Notes: a model not told the origin generated them from the letters alone. A DNA stretch of 64,000 bases from Scylla paramamosain (GCF_035594125.1 NC_087166.1:21978766-22042765), one strand, 5' to 3'; positions 20,731 through 32,802 are shown, numbered from the stretch's first letter. Made by a program: numbers and translations.

Positions 20731-21637
20731 TTGATGTTAGTAAATTTGCGGATGACACAAAGATAGGTAGATTAATTAGGTCAAAAGCGGATGCCATCGC
20801 CTTGCAGACAGACTTGGATAGAATGAATGAATGGACGGATAGATGGCAAATGCAATTTAATATCAATAAATGCAAAGTGCTTAGCGTAGGTAGAGGAAAC
20901 CCACACAATAGGTACACATTAAACACCCAAACTCTGGTAGGTACAGGGTACGAGAAAGATTTAGGAGTTATAGTTAGCTCTGAACTCCGTCTAGGGAAAC
21001 AATGCATAGAAGCCAGAAACAAGGCAAATAGGGTACTAGGATTCATTTTTAGGAGTGTTAAAAGTAGAAGGCCGGAAGTAATATTAAAATTATACTTGGC
21101 GCTGGTCAGACCTCATCTAGACTACGCTGTGCAGTTCTGGTCCCCACATTACAGGAAAGATATAGGTCTATTAGAATCAGTACAGAGGAGAATGACTAAA
21201 AGGATACAGGGGATGAGGAGTATTCCTTACGAAGCGAGGTTGAAGAGGTTAAATTTACATTCTCTAGAGAGACGTAGGTTAAGAGGGGACCTGATAGAAG
21301 TCTTTAAGTGGTATAAGGGTTATAACAAGGGAGATGTAAGCAAAATTCTTAGGATCAGCAACCAGGGTAGAACAAGAAATAACGGGTTCAAGCTTGAAAA
21401 ATTTAGGTTTAGGAAGGAGATAGGAAAAAATTGGTTCTCAAATAGAGTGGTAGATGAGTGGAACGGACTCAGTAATCATGTAGTTAGTGCTAGGACACTA
21501 GAGAGCTTTAAGAGAAGATTAGACAAGTTTATGGATGGGGATAACAGATGGAAATAGGTAGGAGTGTTTCATACAGGGACTGCCACGTGTAAGCCTGGTC
21601 GCTTCTTGCAGCTTCCCTTATTTCTTATGTTCTTATG
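20731..21637 (+). mobile_element. 5'-truncated CR1-like LINE with 7-bp target duplication
   Basis: TACTACG at 20724-20730 is repeated at 21638-21644, bracketing the insertion. Inside are the last 274 codons of the RT ORF, a short 3' UTR (TAGGAGTGTTTCATACAGGG through CTTGCAGCTTCCC), and a terminal 8-mer repeat TTCTTATG-TTCTTATG. A 5' truncation and a short tandem-repeat tail instead of poly-A are CR1-clade hallmarks (family knowledge). Two bases at the 5' junction (TT) are not in the longer copy and may be filler. Confidence 0.92.
20733..21557 (+). CDS. CR1 RT ORF, C-terminal fragment
   Basis: This encodes the final 274 residues of a CR1-type non-LTR reverse transcriptase, starting two residues before SKFADDTKI, so it holds only the catalytic motif C of the palm. 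The thumb and C-terminal part follow: WQMQFNINKCKVL, the YLALVRPHLDYAVQFW block, SLERRRLRGDLIEVF, and the terminal ESFKRRLDKFMDGDNRWK. There are no stops or frameshifts. The upstream in-frame methionine at 20469 lies in low-complexity host DNA, so there is no genuine start and the fragment is not expected to be active. It differs from the 33.3 kb copy at only three residues (RSK/RSE, SPH/SPQ, GDN/GDS). It could be called a pseudogene. I keep it as CDS because the frame is intact. Confidence 0.85.
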   Translation, partial: DVSKFADDTKIGRLIRSKADAIALQTDLDRMNEWTDRWQMQFNINKCKVLSVGRGNPHNRYTLNTQTLVGTGYEKDLGVIVSSELRLGKQCIEARNKANRVLGFIFRSVKSRRPEVILKLYLALVRPHLDYAVQFWSPHYRKDIGLLESVQRRMTKRIQGMRSIPYEARLKRLNLHSLERRRLRGDLIEVFKWYKGYNKGDVSKILRISNQGRTRNNGFKLEKFRFRKEIGKNWFSNRVVDEWNGLSNHVVSARTLESFKRRLDKFMDGDNRWK

Positions 21638-21650
21638 TACTACGATCATC

Positions 21651-21960
21651 ACCACCACCACCACCACCACCACCACCACCGAGGGCAAGGCATGGGAAGT
21701 CACATCACCACTTCATCACCTCCCCCCAGGCCACTGTCACCGCTAATCCTCACCATCTTCACCATATATCACTATTCTCATCGTACAGCATTGCAGTACA
21801 TCATTATCATTATCACCACTATTCACATTATCTATATTCCCTTTTTTTATTCATTTTCTTATTGTAAATTCTCTTATTCGTATCTTTTTGTTTTCGTTCA
21901 CTTTTAATCAACACCACCACCACCACTACCACCACCACCATCATCATCATCATCAATAAC
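21651..21960. repeat. (CCA)n tracts
   Basis: (CCA)n at 21651-21680 and (CCA/TCA)n at about 21910-21955. The minus strand gives V/M runs and + gives H/T runs. Confidence 0.92.
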
Positions 21961-22144
21961 TTCCACTCACTCACGGATGCATAAAAACAAATGAATACAT
22001 AAAAGACTGATAAAACAAAATAGATTGTAATTAAAACCAACGGCAAACAAAACACATATCACATTCCTATTCATTGCAATCAACACATCACCAACAACAA
22101 CGAAAAAAAATTAAAAAGCTGAAAAAAATTATATGAGAGTAATC

Positions 22145-22148
<4 letters not shown>

Positions 22149-22189
<41 letters not shown>
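22149..22189. repeat. (GA)n microsatellite
   Basis: Uninterrupted GA. A GC-rich unique stretch follows to 22490 with no recognisable gene. Confidence 0.96.
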
Positions 22190-22193
<4 letters not shown>

Positions 22194-22489
22194 CAGGAAG
22201 AGAAACGGACAGATAGCTAGTGGTGGGCGGGCGGCGAGGACAGGAGAGGGCGGCAGACAGACAGGTTAGGGTAGGATAAGTTGGCTGGATCGGTGCCTGG
22301 AGAGCCCCCCACCTAAGCTCCCTTTGTGCAACCCCGCGCGGTCTTAATCTGGACGCAGCCCCTCGGGATCCGCGGCGTAAGTTGGCTGAAGCGACAGAAT
22401 GAGAGGAGAGGGACGAGCGCGAATTATACACTGAAAGGAACGAAGGAGCAGATTCAAAGATAACTGAAAAGAACGAGGACTAGCGGACT

Positions 22490-22602
<113 letters not shown>

Positions 22603-22790
22603 CAAATGTTACACCATTGCAAAGAATCCAGTACTATACGTGTATATGGAAGACACTCAGCTTTTCCAGGAGGGTTCCAGGAGCATCGAGCATGACTGGA
22701 ACTGTAGAGGATCTGAAGCTGCTCGTAAAAAATAAAGAGGAAAAAAAATAAAGAATCATGGAAATTGTATCATATCTCCTATTGCAGGGG

Positions 22791-22792
<2 letters not shown>

Positions 22793-22875
<83 letters not shown>
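22793..22875. repeat. (GT)n microsatellite
   Basis: Uninterrupted GT, about 41 units. Unique GC-rich DNA follows to 23217. Confidence 0.97.
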
Positions 22876-22876
<1 letters not shown>

Positions 22877-23217
22877 GTAGCTCCATCACGTCCCCTCCTC
22901 AGGCCTCTTATCGCCTAATGGACGGTCAATTAACTAAGCGATTCCTCAGTTAACGTTAGGGACAAACACGCCCACGGGACCTTTCCGAGTGGGAGGGTGC
23001 ATTGGCGGCCTTGCCTTGCTCTCCCTCCTCACCTACACCAGGTAATGTCACCCGCCCACTAGCACCACCCAGCCTGCGCCCATTACCCAAATAATGGTCA
23101 GTGGCAGGCCGTGAGGGGGCGCCGCGCCGTGAAATCAGCGTCAGGAGGCATTCAGAACGGCGTCTCAAGGAGGGCGGCGCAAATGGCTCCCACGACGCAG
23201 CTGTGAGTGGCGGAATA

Positions 23218-23435
23218 GAGCCCTACATTCAGAAACTCTTTGCTCTCTCAACGCTGTTTTCCAAGGCCACAAAGATGACTAGCAGGGTTCTCGCGCCTAG
23301 TTTTCCTGTCAGTAATGCGGAAATCTTATTAATCTGTCACTAGAATCATGGAAACACCCTCAACAACCATCACTTCATGTAGAGCCTTTAAAGTATTGGA
23401 GGCGCGGCGCAGAGGTGTTTCAGAATATGGGCCTG
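23218..23435. mobile_element. MITE-like element, GYATTCAGAAAC family, copy 1
   Basis: The left end is AGCCCTACATTCAGAAACTC. The right end is GTGTTTCAGAATATGGGCC, its imperfect inverse. The interior shares with the 52.7 kb copy, in order: GCTCTCTCA, CACARAGATGA, AGCRGGGTTCTC, CAGTAATG, GAAATCT, TTAATCTGTC. About 218 bases, non-coding. Superfamily unknown because no target duplication is clear. Confidence 0.7.
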
Positions 23436-23554
23436 AGACACCGCCTTGCTTCCCCGCCATCAGAGTGAGGCGCGGTGCTGAGGGAGAGTTAACAGTCCTT
23501 GACCGATGAGACTCTTGGGAGCGAGAGGGTGATGAGGTGCTGGCGAGGCTGCGA

Positions 23555-23745
23555 GGAGGAAGAAGAGGAGGAGGAGGAGGAGGAGGAGGGAGAAGAAGAA
23601 AAGGAGGATGGGAATGACAGAGAGGGCCTTATACAGGGAAGACAGAGTGACAGGAAGACAGATGGATGCAGTGATAAACAAACTAACTGCCTGACTGCCC
23701 GACTGACTGCCTGTCTGACTGCCTGACTGACTGACTGGCAGATAG
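23555..23745. repeat. (AGG)n and (TGAC)n tracts
   Basis: (AGG)n near 23560-23589, and CTGACTGC/GACTGCCT tetranucleotide-type iterations near 23690-23742. Confidence 0.88.
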
Positions 23746-23872
23746 AGGAGTAAACACACAAGACATCTGAGCAGACGAATGAGCTGAAGGAAAGACTGGA
23801 TAAACAGATACACAGATACACAGACGGGACTTCAAGTGTAAGTCAGCCCTTGTACAGAACTAATCACATACT

Positions 23873-23891
23873 AGACACATACACACACACA

Positions 23892-23941
<50 letters not shown>
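23873..23941. repeat. (CA)n microsatellite
   Basis: CA with one TA interruption near 23898. Confidence 0.96.
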
Positions 23942-23943
<2 letters not shown>

Positions 23944-24158
23944 CTCCTTTTTTTTAAATTATTCAGTAGTAGAAGAAAGAATAATTGGTTAGAAAAGACA
24001 AAAGCTTATAATGAAAAAAATATACTTTACACAAGAAACCTCAAAATAATAAGAAAAAAACATGTAAACACTATTTTTTGGACGCAATGTGATAAAACAA
24101 AGTATAATTCAAAATAAAGAAAAATAAAACGTTAGAGGATAATGATAAGACAAAACTA

Positions 24159-24161
<3 letters not shown>

Positions 24162-24244
<83 letters not shown>
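24162..24244. repeat. (GA)n microsatellite
   Basis: Uninterrupted GA, about 41 units. Pyrimidine-rich CTTCC iterations follow to about 24500. Confidence 0.97.
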
Positions 24245-24247
<3 letters not shown>

Positions 24248-24559
24248 ACGCTTAACAAAATAAACTAAAAAAAAAAACTAAGCTATTCTTGGTTTCTCTC
24301 CTTTCCTTTCTCTTTCTCTCCTTCCTCCCTTCATTCCTCCCTTCTTCTTCCTTCCCTCCCTTCATCTCCGTGACATCCCTGCTTACCTTCTTCCCTCCTT
24401 TATTTCCTTCTCCCTCTCTCTTCTCCTACCAGCCATCACCTCTTCCTTCCTTCCTTCCTTCCTTCCTTCTCCTTTCTTTCCCTTCCCTCCTTCACGCACA
24501 AATAAGCATAACACTCTCTTCCCCCCACTTTTCCCTCCATCTCCCTATTCTCCTTGAAG

Positions 24560-24950
24560 ACTCTATCCATTTATTCTTCTAAAATCATTATTGTGTCTTT
24601 CGCCTCTCTCTCTCTTTTTTTGTTTTGTTATTTTATCATATATTATACTTTCTTATTTCCATGTCTTCTTTTTTTCAATTTTAAAGACTTTTATCTCTTC
24701 CTTCATTCATTTATTCTTCCAAAGTCATCATTATGTCTTTTCTTTCTTTCGCCTTCTCTTTTCTTTGTTTTTTTTTTATCAAATGTTTTATTTTTCAATT
24801 TTTTTAAAGATCTGTATTCGCCTTTCATCTATTTATTCTCCCGAAAATCATCCTTGTGTCTTTCCTTTCTTTTTCCTTTCATTTTTTTTTTATTTGCATT
24901 GTTATTCTATCATTGGATTTACTTTTTTTTTTATCTTTTCCATTTGCATT
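24560..24950. repeat. ~130-bp T-rich tandem repeat, three units
   Basis: ATTTATTCTTCYAAARTCAT followed by TATGTCTTT-like DNA recurs near 24568, 24708 and 24829. TTTTTCAATTTT and AAAGA also recur in each unit. The long membrane-like frames (F, L, S, Y) across it come from the T-rich composition. Confidence 0.7.
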
Positions 24951-25164
24951 TCTATTACTGTGGTCTTTTTATCGTTCTCCTTTTCGTTTTATGGATTCCT
25001 ATTACTCTTGGTTCTCTCCCTCATTTTCCTTTCCTTTCCTTTGTTACTATTTTTCGCTTCAATTTCTTGTATCTATATTCATTTACATTTATTTATTTCC
25101 TTCTTTTATTTCCGTATTTCTACTCGTCTCTAGTCCATCTTAATCTCTTCCTTTAATCCTCCTC

Positions 25165-25765
25165 TTGCTTTTCTTTCATCTTTAATACTTCTCCCCACTT
25201 GTCTCTCCTTCTTTCTCCTTTTTATAGTTCTATTCACTTGTCTTTCTTTGTTCCTCCACTTTCTTCCACTCTATTTCTACTCATCTACTCTCTTCTGTCA
25301 TCTTCCTTCAGTCTTCCTTTCCTTTCACCCTTAATACTTCTCTCTACTTGTGTCTCTTTCTTCTTCCTCCTTCCAATTCTCTCCACTTGTTATTCTTTTT
25401 CCTCCTCTTCCTTCCACTCTAGTTCTGCTCATCTACTTTCTTTTGGTTTCTTTCTTTAATTCTCCTGCTTTCCTTTCACCTTTAATATTTCTGTGCACTT
25501 CTCTCCTTTTTTTCTCTTCCTTCCAGTTCTTTCCACTTGCCTTTATTTTCTTTCTCCTTTTCCCACTCTTTCTACTCTTATCTATTCTCTTGTCCCCTTT
25601 TCCTTCAATTCTCCTTACCTTTCGCCTTTAATATTTCTCCCTACCTATTCATCCTTCTTCCTCCTCCTTCCAATTCTCTCTCTCCACTTGTCTTTATTTT
25701 TCGTCCTTACCTTTCGCCTTTAATCTCTCTACTTGTGTCTTCTTCTTTCTCCCTCTAACTCATTT
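25165..25765. repeat. ~150-bp pyrimidine-rich tandem repeat, about four units
   Basis: CTTTAATAYTTCTC recurs at 25181, 25330, 25481, 25627 and (short unit) 25719. Each unit contains CACTTGTCT-like, TTCCACTCT-like and TCATCTACT-like blocks. Confidence 0.8.
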
Positions 25766-26005
25766 CTTTAACGTCACAAATGACTTAGATTTCATGGCGT
25801 ATTCCTTCACATTCAGGTCTTTCTTTCCCTTAACGCAGCTTCAGAATTCATCGTTGAAATGCCTCGGTGTAATATTTTCTCAAAACGTGTCTCCCTGTTT
25901 TGTTATGAAATTGCAATGCCAAGATTTGTGAGTCGGGGAATGGCTGTGTAATATTATACGTATAGCATTATTTGTCTGGGTATTGAATTATGAACGTGTG
26001 TGTGT

Positions 26006-26432
<427 letters not shown>

Positions 26433-26699
26433 TTAAGCAAAGTGTATTTACATATTGAAGATTAAAAGTGTAACTAATTTGCATTTTTTTTCATGCATTT
26501 ATCAATCATTAACTAATTACGATACTAATATTCTTGCCAAAAGTAAAAGAGTTTCTGTATGTGATTTTAAAGGACCTCGCATACACAGCGGTAGTTCCCT
26601 TAAGGTCACTCTAAGTATATTAATTTTGTGAATTTTCAAGAATCATACGAAGAGAATGATTGCAATGACCTTAATGTTACGTTCCATGAGAAGATGTAT

Positions 26700-26945
26700 T
26701 TCAAAAGAATATTATGCAAATTTTAAAGGATTAGACAAATTTGACAGAAAGATTACACACATTTAAAGGAAGATACGCCATATTGTAAAAGAAGATGAGG
26801 CGAAGTTTACAAAAGGATTAGAGAGAGAGAGATTAAATGAGATGATTAGACAAATTTAAGAGAAGATAAGATTAGACAGATTTAAAAGAAGAGTGAGAAA
26901 TTGTAAATAGTAGATCAATTTAACAAGAAGAGAAGACAAATGTAA
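26700..26945. repeat. Degenerate ~22-bp iterations resembling a CR1 codon block
   Basis: Variants of TTTAARAGAAGATTAGACAA recur roughly ten times (AAAGGATTAGACAAATTT, GATGATTAGACAAATTTAAG, AAGATTAGACAGATTTAAAA and others). The motif equals the CR1 codons for FKRRLDK, and CR1 3' sequence follows directly downstream. Confidence 0.55.
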
Positions 26946-26984
26946 AGAAAATAAATAAATAAAGAAATATAAAGTTGAAAAGAA

Positions 26985-27115
26985 GGTTTGAAAATTTGTG
27001 GTTGGGGATTACAAGTGAATATAAGCAGGTATGTTTCATGCAAGGACTGCCACGTGTGGATCCGATGGCTACTTGCACCTTCCCCTTGTTTTGTTACGTT
27101 TTATGGATTTCCTGC
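26985..27115 (+). mobile_element. CR1-like LINE 3' end fragment
   Basis: TTGAAAATTTGTGGTTGGGG corresponds to the DKFMDGD codons. Then GTATGTTTCATGCAAGGACT, GCCACGTGTGGATCCGATGG and CTTGCACCTTCCCC follow the 3' UTR order of the 21.6 kb copy. Confidence 0.75.
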
Positions 27116-27124
27116 ATTTTAAGG

Positions 27125-27378
27125 GATTTTCAAAAGCATACAATGTTACCTTGATTACTCCCACGCCACAGAACAAGCCATCGCAAGACTGCTGCAGACG
27201 CTTATCATCATTAATTCACGCAGTTCTAGCGGCAAAAAAAGAAAAAAAAATCTTAACTAAACACTCAACCAGATTTTCAGAAGCATACAGTGTTACCTTG
27301 ATTATTCCCACGCCACAGAACAAGTGAGAGTAACCCTTTGACTGCTGGAGACGCTTATCATCATTCATGCATTTCTAG

Positions 27379-27467
<89 letters not shown>

Positions 27468-27484
27468 AAACTAAACACTCGACC
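27125..27484. repeat. Tandem duplication with (GA)n in one unit only
   Basis: Unit 1 is 27125-27270 and unit 2 is 27272-27484. Both contain TTTTCARAAGCATACARTGT, TTACCTTGATTAYTCCCACG, CCACAGAACAAG, GACTGCTGSAGACGCTTATC and ACTAAACACTC. Unit 1 has a short A-rich purine tract (27233-27251). Unit 2 has a (GA)n array (27380-27464) in the same place. Confidence 0.88.
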
Positions 27485-27993
27485 AACCCCTAAAGCGTGA
27501 GTCACCCGTTTCAAAACCATAATGTAAGTTTTCGCCTGACCATTTATTTTATCGAGGCGACTAGAAGCACAAAGCAACCACACCGTAAACCTGCCCCACG
27601 GACTTTCATCAGCCAGAGAAGTGCACAGAGTAACCGTATCGTAAATTTTGCAGACGGCCATTTAACTGAGACGAGAATAACCATAGCTTGACCATACCAT
27701 GAATTTACACAAGGAAAAGAAAAAGCTAACCAATACCAACGCTTAAAAAAAAAAAAAAAGACAATATTCTTTACGAGCAAAAACTACAAAAAACTCGCAT
27801 CTCTGATCACACCAAACACCGACTGACGAACACGTAATTAACTTTGCACCTGAATGTTACTAATTGGCAGCCACAAGATGATCACCTGTGCCGCTAAAAT
27901 ATTGATGGTTCAGGTACAGAGGCCGCGAGGGGGAGATAAATATGATGAGGATAATTAGGAATGTAATAGTGTGTTTACAGGATGCCAGGGATG

Positions 27994-28182
<189 letters not shown>

Positions 28183-28234
28183 ATTAACGATTAACAGAAG
28201 AATGAAGATAAACTAATTATAACCAAAAACAACA

Positions 28235-28243
28235 ACAACAATA

Positions 28244-28275
<32 letters not shown>

Positions 28276-28292
28276 CACTACTACTACTATCA
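28235..28292. repeat. (CTA)n microsatellite
   Basis: ACT trinucleotides with one ACC. Confidence 0.95.
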
Positions 28293-28385
28293 CAACCACC
28301 CGCTACAAAGCAAACAAACACAATAATCATTAACTCAATAAGAAGCAACAACACACAAGCGAAAAACGAGAACTTAGTAACAAGA

Positions 28386-28388
<3 letters not shown>

Positions 28389-28472
<84 letters not shown>
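28389..28472. repeat. (CT)n microsatellite
   Basis: Uninterrupted CT. Pyrimidine-rich gene-free DNA follows to about 29150. Confidence 0.97.
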
Positions 28473-28476
<4 letters not shown>

Positions 28477-29261
28477 ATCTTCTTCCTTCCCTTCTGCTTT
28501 TTCGTCCTCCTCCTTTTTTTCTTTTCTATATTTCCTCCTCTTTACTTCCTCTCCTCCTTCCTCTTTCCCCTCTGCTACTCTTTCCTTCTTTCTCTTTCGT
28601 TCCTTTCCTCTCTCTCTCCTTCCCATCTACCCTCTCTTCCTTATCTCCTCCCCTATCTTCTCTCTTTACTTTTCCATCCTGCTCTCTCTCGCTCTCTTTA
28701 TTTGACTCCCTTCCCTTCTCCCTCCCCCTTTTCCTATCTCCGTATGTGCTTTCCGTCCCTTCTCTTATTCCGTTCCTAACTCTTTCCTCTTCTCTTTCTA
28801 TTCACCATTTTTATTTTTTTTGTCCTCTCCCTTATGCTCTCTCTGACTCTCTTTACCCTCTTTCCCTCCTCGCTGTCTACCTTTCTTCACCCTCTTTCAC
28901 TCCTCCTCCTCCTCTCCTTCTTTCTTACCTTTCTTTCATCATCTTATTCTCCTTCCTTCTGCATCTATAACCATAAAACTGTCCCTTCCCCCTTTTCCTT
29001 TCGTCTTTTCTCCCACTTATTCCCTCCCTTCTTCCCTTTCCTTTCCTCCCCCGTGTCCCTTCTCTTCCTTTCCTTACGCCCCTGTCGCTTTCTCTCCTCC
29101 TCCTTCCTTCTCTTCCCCATCTACCCACACCCTCCGTCGCTCCCTTCCGCGGCAGGACAGGGAACAGAATACTCCTGACGGTCTGTCGCCAAAGAAACAT
29201 ATTGAGGAATTTAGTGAGTGGCAATTTATGGCCTGAAGTCGGTAAGGGAAAGAGTGTGTGC

Positions 29262-29345
29262 CGGGAGGAGGAGGAGGAGGAGGAGGAGGAGGAATGTAAA
29301 GGAAGATAAACAACATCAGATCTAGTGGACGTCCTTACTAGGTTG
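29262..29345 (+). mobile_element. (AGG)n plus decamer-tail dispersed repeat, diverged copy
   Basis: (AGG)n at about 29265-29292 abuts GGAATGTAAAGGAAGATAAA, CAACATCAGATCTAG and TGGACGTCCTTACTAGG. This is collinear with the 18.9 kb element (GGAATACAAAGG, CAACAGACC, TGGTCCTTGCAAGG). Confidence 0.5.
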
Positions 29346-29424
29346 GTTATATTATTATTCTACACTTGCTACTTGTGGAAAAGACGGAATTGCAATGTAG
29401 GTTAGTTAGAATGATAGACATGTG

Positions 29425-29521
29425 GAAGAGGAGGAGGAGGAGGAGGAGGAGGAGGAACACAAAATGACTATAGCGAACACAAAATAATGATGAATACAAC
29501 AACAACAACAACAGCAACAGC

Positions 29522-29562
<41 letters not shown>
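29425..29562. repeat. (AGG)n and (CAA)n microsatellites
   Basis: (AGG)n about 29427-29456, and (CAA)n about 29498-29562 with CAG interruptions. Confidence 0.94.
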
Positions 29563-29564
<2 letters not shown>

Positions 29565-29599
29565 TGTTAGTTCTTACTGTTTGTTTGAACTTCGTATTT

Positions 29600-29749
<150 letters not shown>

Positions 29750-29750
29750 C

Positions 29751-29820
29751 ATGGACACAAAGGAACACATAGGAAGATCAAAGGCCAGCCGATCTGTTGG
29801 TCCTTGTAGTGGTGATTCTT
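29751..29820 (+). mobile_element. Possible copy of decamer-tail dispersed repeat
   Basis: GGACACAAAGGAACACATAG, then AAAGGCCAGCCGATCTG and TTGGTCCTTGTAGTGGTG, in the order seen at 18.9 kb. Confidence 0.4.
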
Positions 29821-29864
29821 GGGGAAAAAAATGAAAAATTAGTGTGGGGTAAATAAAGACGGAG

Positions 29865-30127
29865 GAGGGAGAGAGGAAGGAAGGAAGGAAGGAAAGAAGG
29901 AAGGAAAGAAGGAAGGAATAAATGAAGGAAAGAAGGAAGGAAGGAAGGAAGGAAGGAAGGGAGGATGAAAGAAAGGTATAGAAGGAAGAAACGGAGGAGG
30001 AAAAAAACATAGCAGCGGAAGTAGCAGCAGGAACAAGAGGAGGAGGAGGAGGAGGAGTAACAGCAGCAGGAGGAGGAGGAGGAGGAGGAGGAGGAGGAGG
30101 AGGAGGAGGAGGAGGAGGAGGAGGAGG
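29865..30127. repeat. (GGAA)n and (AGG)n tracts
   Basis: AAGG tetranucleotides about 29872-29960, (AGG)n 30037-30055, CAG units, then (AGG)n 30068-30127. Confidence 0.93.
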
Positions 30128-30129
30128 AA

Positions 30130-31160
30130 GAGAACAAAACAAAAGAACCCAGAGGAAGACCAGTGGCAGATACGTATGTTTGCTGTGACGAGGCTGCTTG
30201 TGACGAACCCGCTATTTAACTTTAATGAGCCGTATTATCAAACGCCTCGATACCTTATCTCCGCCACACTGTGCAGGCTGCAGTCAAGGGTGCTTTAATG
30301 GTTCTTGAGAGTCTTAAGAATTCGTGACGGAAAAAACACATGGCAACCTAGCTAATGAAACCTGTGGCCTTTGAAAATAATCACGAGAGACTCAAGCACT
30401 TCAAGGCACAGAAGTAGCAGAGGTGTAGAATGTCTAATGTGAGTAGGAGAAATGAAATGTAGGAGGAAGAGGAGGAGGACAAGATGACAACGAGCAGGAG
30501 GAGGAGGAGCAAAAAAAAGACGAGATTTAAACTGACGATGAAGACTAAGTAAAAGACGAAATAAAACAAGGTTAGCGTAGTTTAAGGACGAAGAAAGAAG
30601 CGGGGACGAGAGAATGACGAGAAGAAAAAAAAAAAAAAAGATAAAAAGAAATAAGGAGCGAGATCAAAACTTAGCAAAGAAAATGAAGAGGAAGATGACA
30701 ACAAGAAATACTAACTAAAAGATGAAATAAGAAGAGGTTGACAAAGGGCGAGAAGGGAAGAGAGGGCGAGAGGATGACGAAGAAGAGGAGGAGGAGGGGG
30801 ACAGAGAAACAAGAGACGAAATAAAAACCGACAAAGAAAAAAAAAAAAAAAAGGAGAGGAAGGCAAAAATGAAAAAAAAGCTAACGAAAGTATAAAATAA
30901 AACAAGATTAACGACATGCATCACAGAATAAAGCACAATTAAATAAAGCAAATTCATTAAAAAAGCAAAAAAATAAATAAAAAAAAAACAAATACAAGAA
31001 AACAATGGAAATTAAAGACAAACTGACGCTGGTGAATGGAAAAGAATTAAAGAAAAGAAAAGAAAAGAAAAAGGAAAGGAAGGAGAGGGAAGAGGGAAGG
31101 ACAGGGGGAGAGAGAGGGAGGAAGGAAGGGAGGAGGGAGACAAAGATAAATGAGCAGAAG
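30130..31160. other. Purine-rich, gene-free DNA
   Basis: After about 200 unique bases, the + strand is A/G-rich (GAAGAAAAAAA, GACGAAGAAG). Repeated motifs such as GACGARATAAAACAAGRTTA at 30.55, 30.73 and 30.89 kb suggest old tandem duplication. No gene seen. Confidence 0.5.
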
Positions 31161-31164
31161 ACGA

Positions 31165-31548
<384 letters not shown>

Positions 31549-31857
31549 CATTACTTTGTTTTATCCTCATACTAACATAAAAGGAAAATAAGTTCAAAAT
31601 TCCTCCTTAGAGATTATATGAATAGAAAAAAAAATCACCTGTTTAAATTCTATTATACGAGTATATTCCTGTACACCTACACCCTTATTAACCTACTTAT
31701 CTCACCACTCGTCTCTCTTTGTATCTACCCAAATGTTTCCACCTGTCAGCCTACACCTATCTACTTATTCGTATATACTTTAGCGTGTAACGAAATTACG
31801 TGCCTGGATGTTCAGCTAACACCTCCGACGATGGTGAAGTAATGTCCTGTCTCTTAA

Positions 31858-32046
31858 CTCATTCACTGCTATTTGGTATTTTTGGCCTTAGTAACCAGTC
31901 TGGGGCATTTCTTCTCGTTCTACAACAACCTCTAAACATTACACTGGCTGGGAATTTCAAAACATATTCCATTTCTTTCTTGTAGGTGGTAGGTTTTCAT
32001 ACATTGCTTTTAGTGGCGTGAAGTATTGCATATCACAGTGAAAGGG
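31858..32046. mobile_element. MITE-like element, CCCTTTCACTG family
   Basis: TTAA at 31854-31857, then CTCATTCACTGCTATTTGGT. The right end is ATCACAGTGAAAGGGTAA. ACATTGCTTTTAGTGGCGTG and ATTGCATATCA match the 8.2 kb copy near its right end. 189 bases, non-coding. Confidence 0.65.
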
Positions 32047-32118
32047 TAAAGCAAATATCCTCGGTGTTGTGCTGACACACCTAACCCTGCACACTCAACT
32101 TGTAATGGTGTTATTATT

Positions 32119-32146
32119 TATCATTTATTTATTTATTTATTTATTC
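32119..32146. repeat. (TTTA)n microsatellite
   Basis: About seven TTTA units. Confidence 0.93.
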
Positions 32147-32169
32147 ATGTAGTGACGCTTCTCGTCCCC

Positions 32170-32330
32170 CTTATGTTTTGGCGGGATATCTCAGTGGTAT
32201 CTCCCACGCGCCTTGACCCGCGGCTCCCGCGCTCTGAGTGACAGTTAGCGTCCGGCCTTACTTCGGGCTGGACGCTGGCGGGCAGGTGCTTATTGTACCA
32301 CCAGTATTCATAAAATATACAGCAGCCTGT
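32170..32330 (+). other. GC-rich block with 12-bp hairpin, possibly SINE-like
   Basis: AGCGTCCGGCCT (32247-32258) pairs with GGGCTGGACGCT (32265-32276) across loop TACTTC, with all 12 positions pairing including two G-T wobbles. About 70 bases upstream, GGGATATCTCAGTGGTATCT resembles a tRNA D-arm/A box, but I find no B box. Function unknown. Confidence 0.4.
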
Positions 32331-32801
32331 TACCCTTTGTTTCCCTGTCACCCTCAGCAGCACCCTGAGCATACCGTGCACAACTCTACAACCCTACGAC
32401 CTACAAACAAGAAAACAAGCAAAAACCTTTGTACAAACTTGCTCTGGTTGCCTCACCCCGCTGCACATCCTTCCTCTTGCTCCATCTCACCTGGGACGTT
32501 CGTCGCTCATTAATAAGTATACGAACAGAAACCTTCTAGAGTCTAACGTTGATGTGCCACGCTAAAAAGGACTTCCACGTCTTTGTTGACTGTAAAACTG
32601 AGTGCTGGAAACAAGAACATAGGTATCTACACATCTGTGTCTCTCTTTAACAATCCGTCTGTGTACCTAAATATAACTTTCTTATTGTATCCCTTCCAAA
32701 TTCACACTCGCGTTATTCTGCGTTCCTCACTGCTTGTATCTTTTTCACCAGTCAATATACACTGATCTATCTATTCATACATATTATATGCAAAGACTCA
32801 A

Positions 32802-32802
<1 letters not shown>

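Noticed and set aside
20469..20732. N-terminal extension of the CR1 RT frame
   Set aside because: Glutamate/arginine/lysine-rich host purine sequence read in frame by chance. The 7-bp target duplication places the true junction at 20731.
24554..25156. 200-residue hydrophobic, membrane-protein-like frame
   Set aside because: T-rich DNA always encodes F, L, S and Y. The stretch is explained by a ~130-bp tandem repeat, and helices and topology are not conserved between units.
30180..30205. GCTGCTTGTGACGAA shared with about 61950
   Set aside because: A 15-base match without extension on either side. Could be chance.
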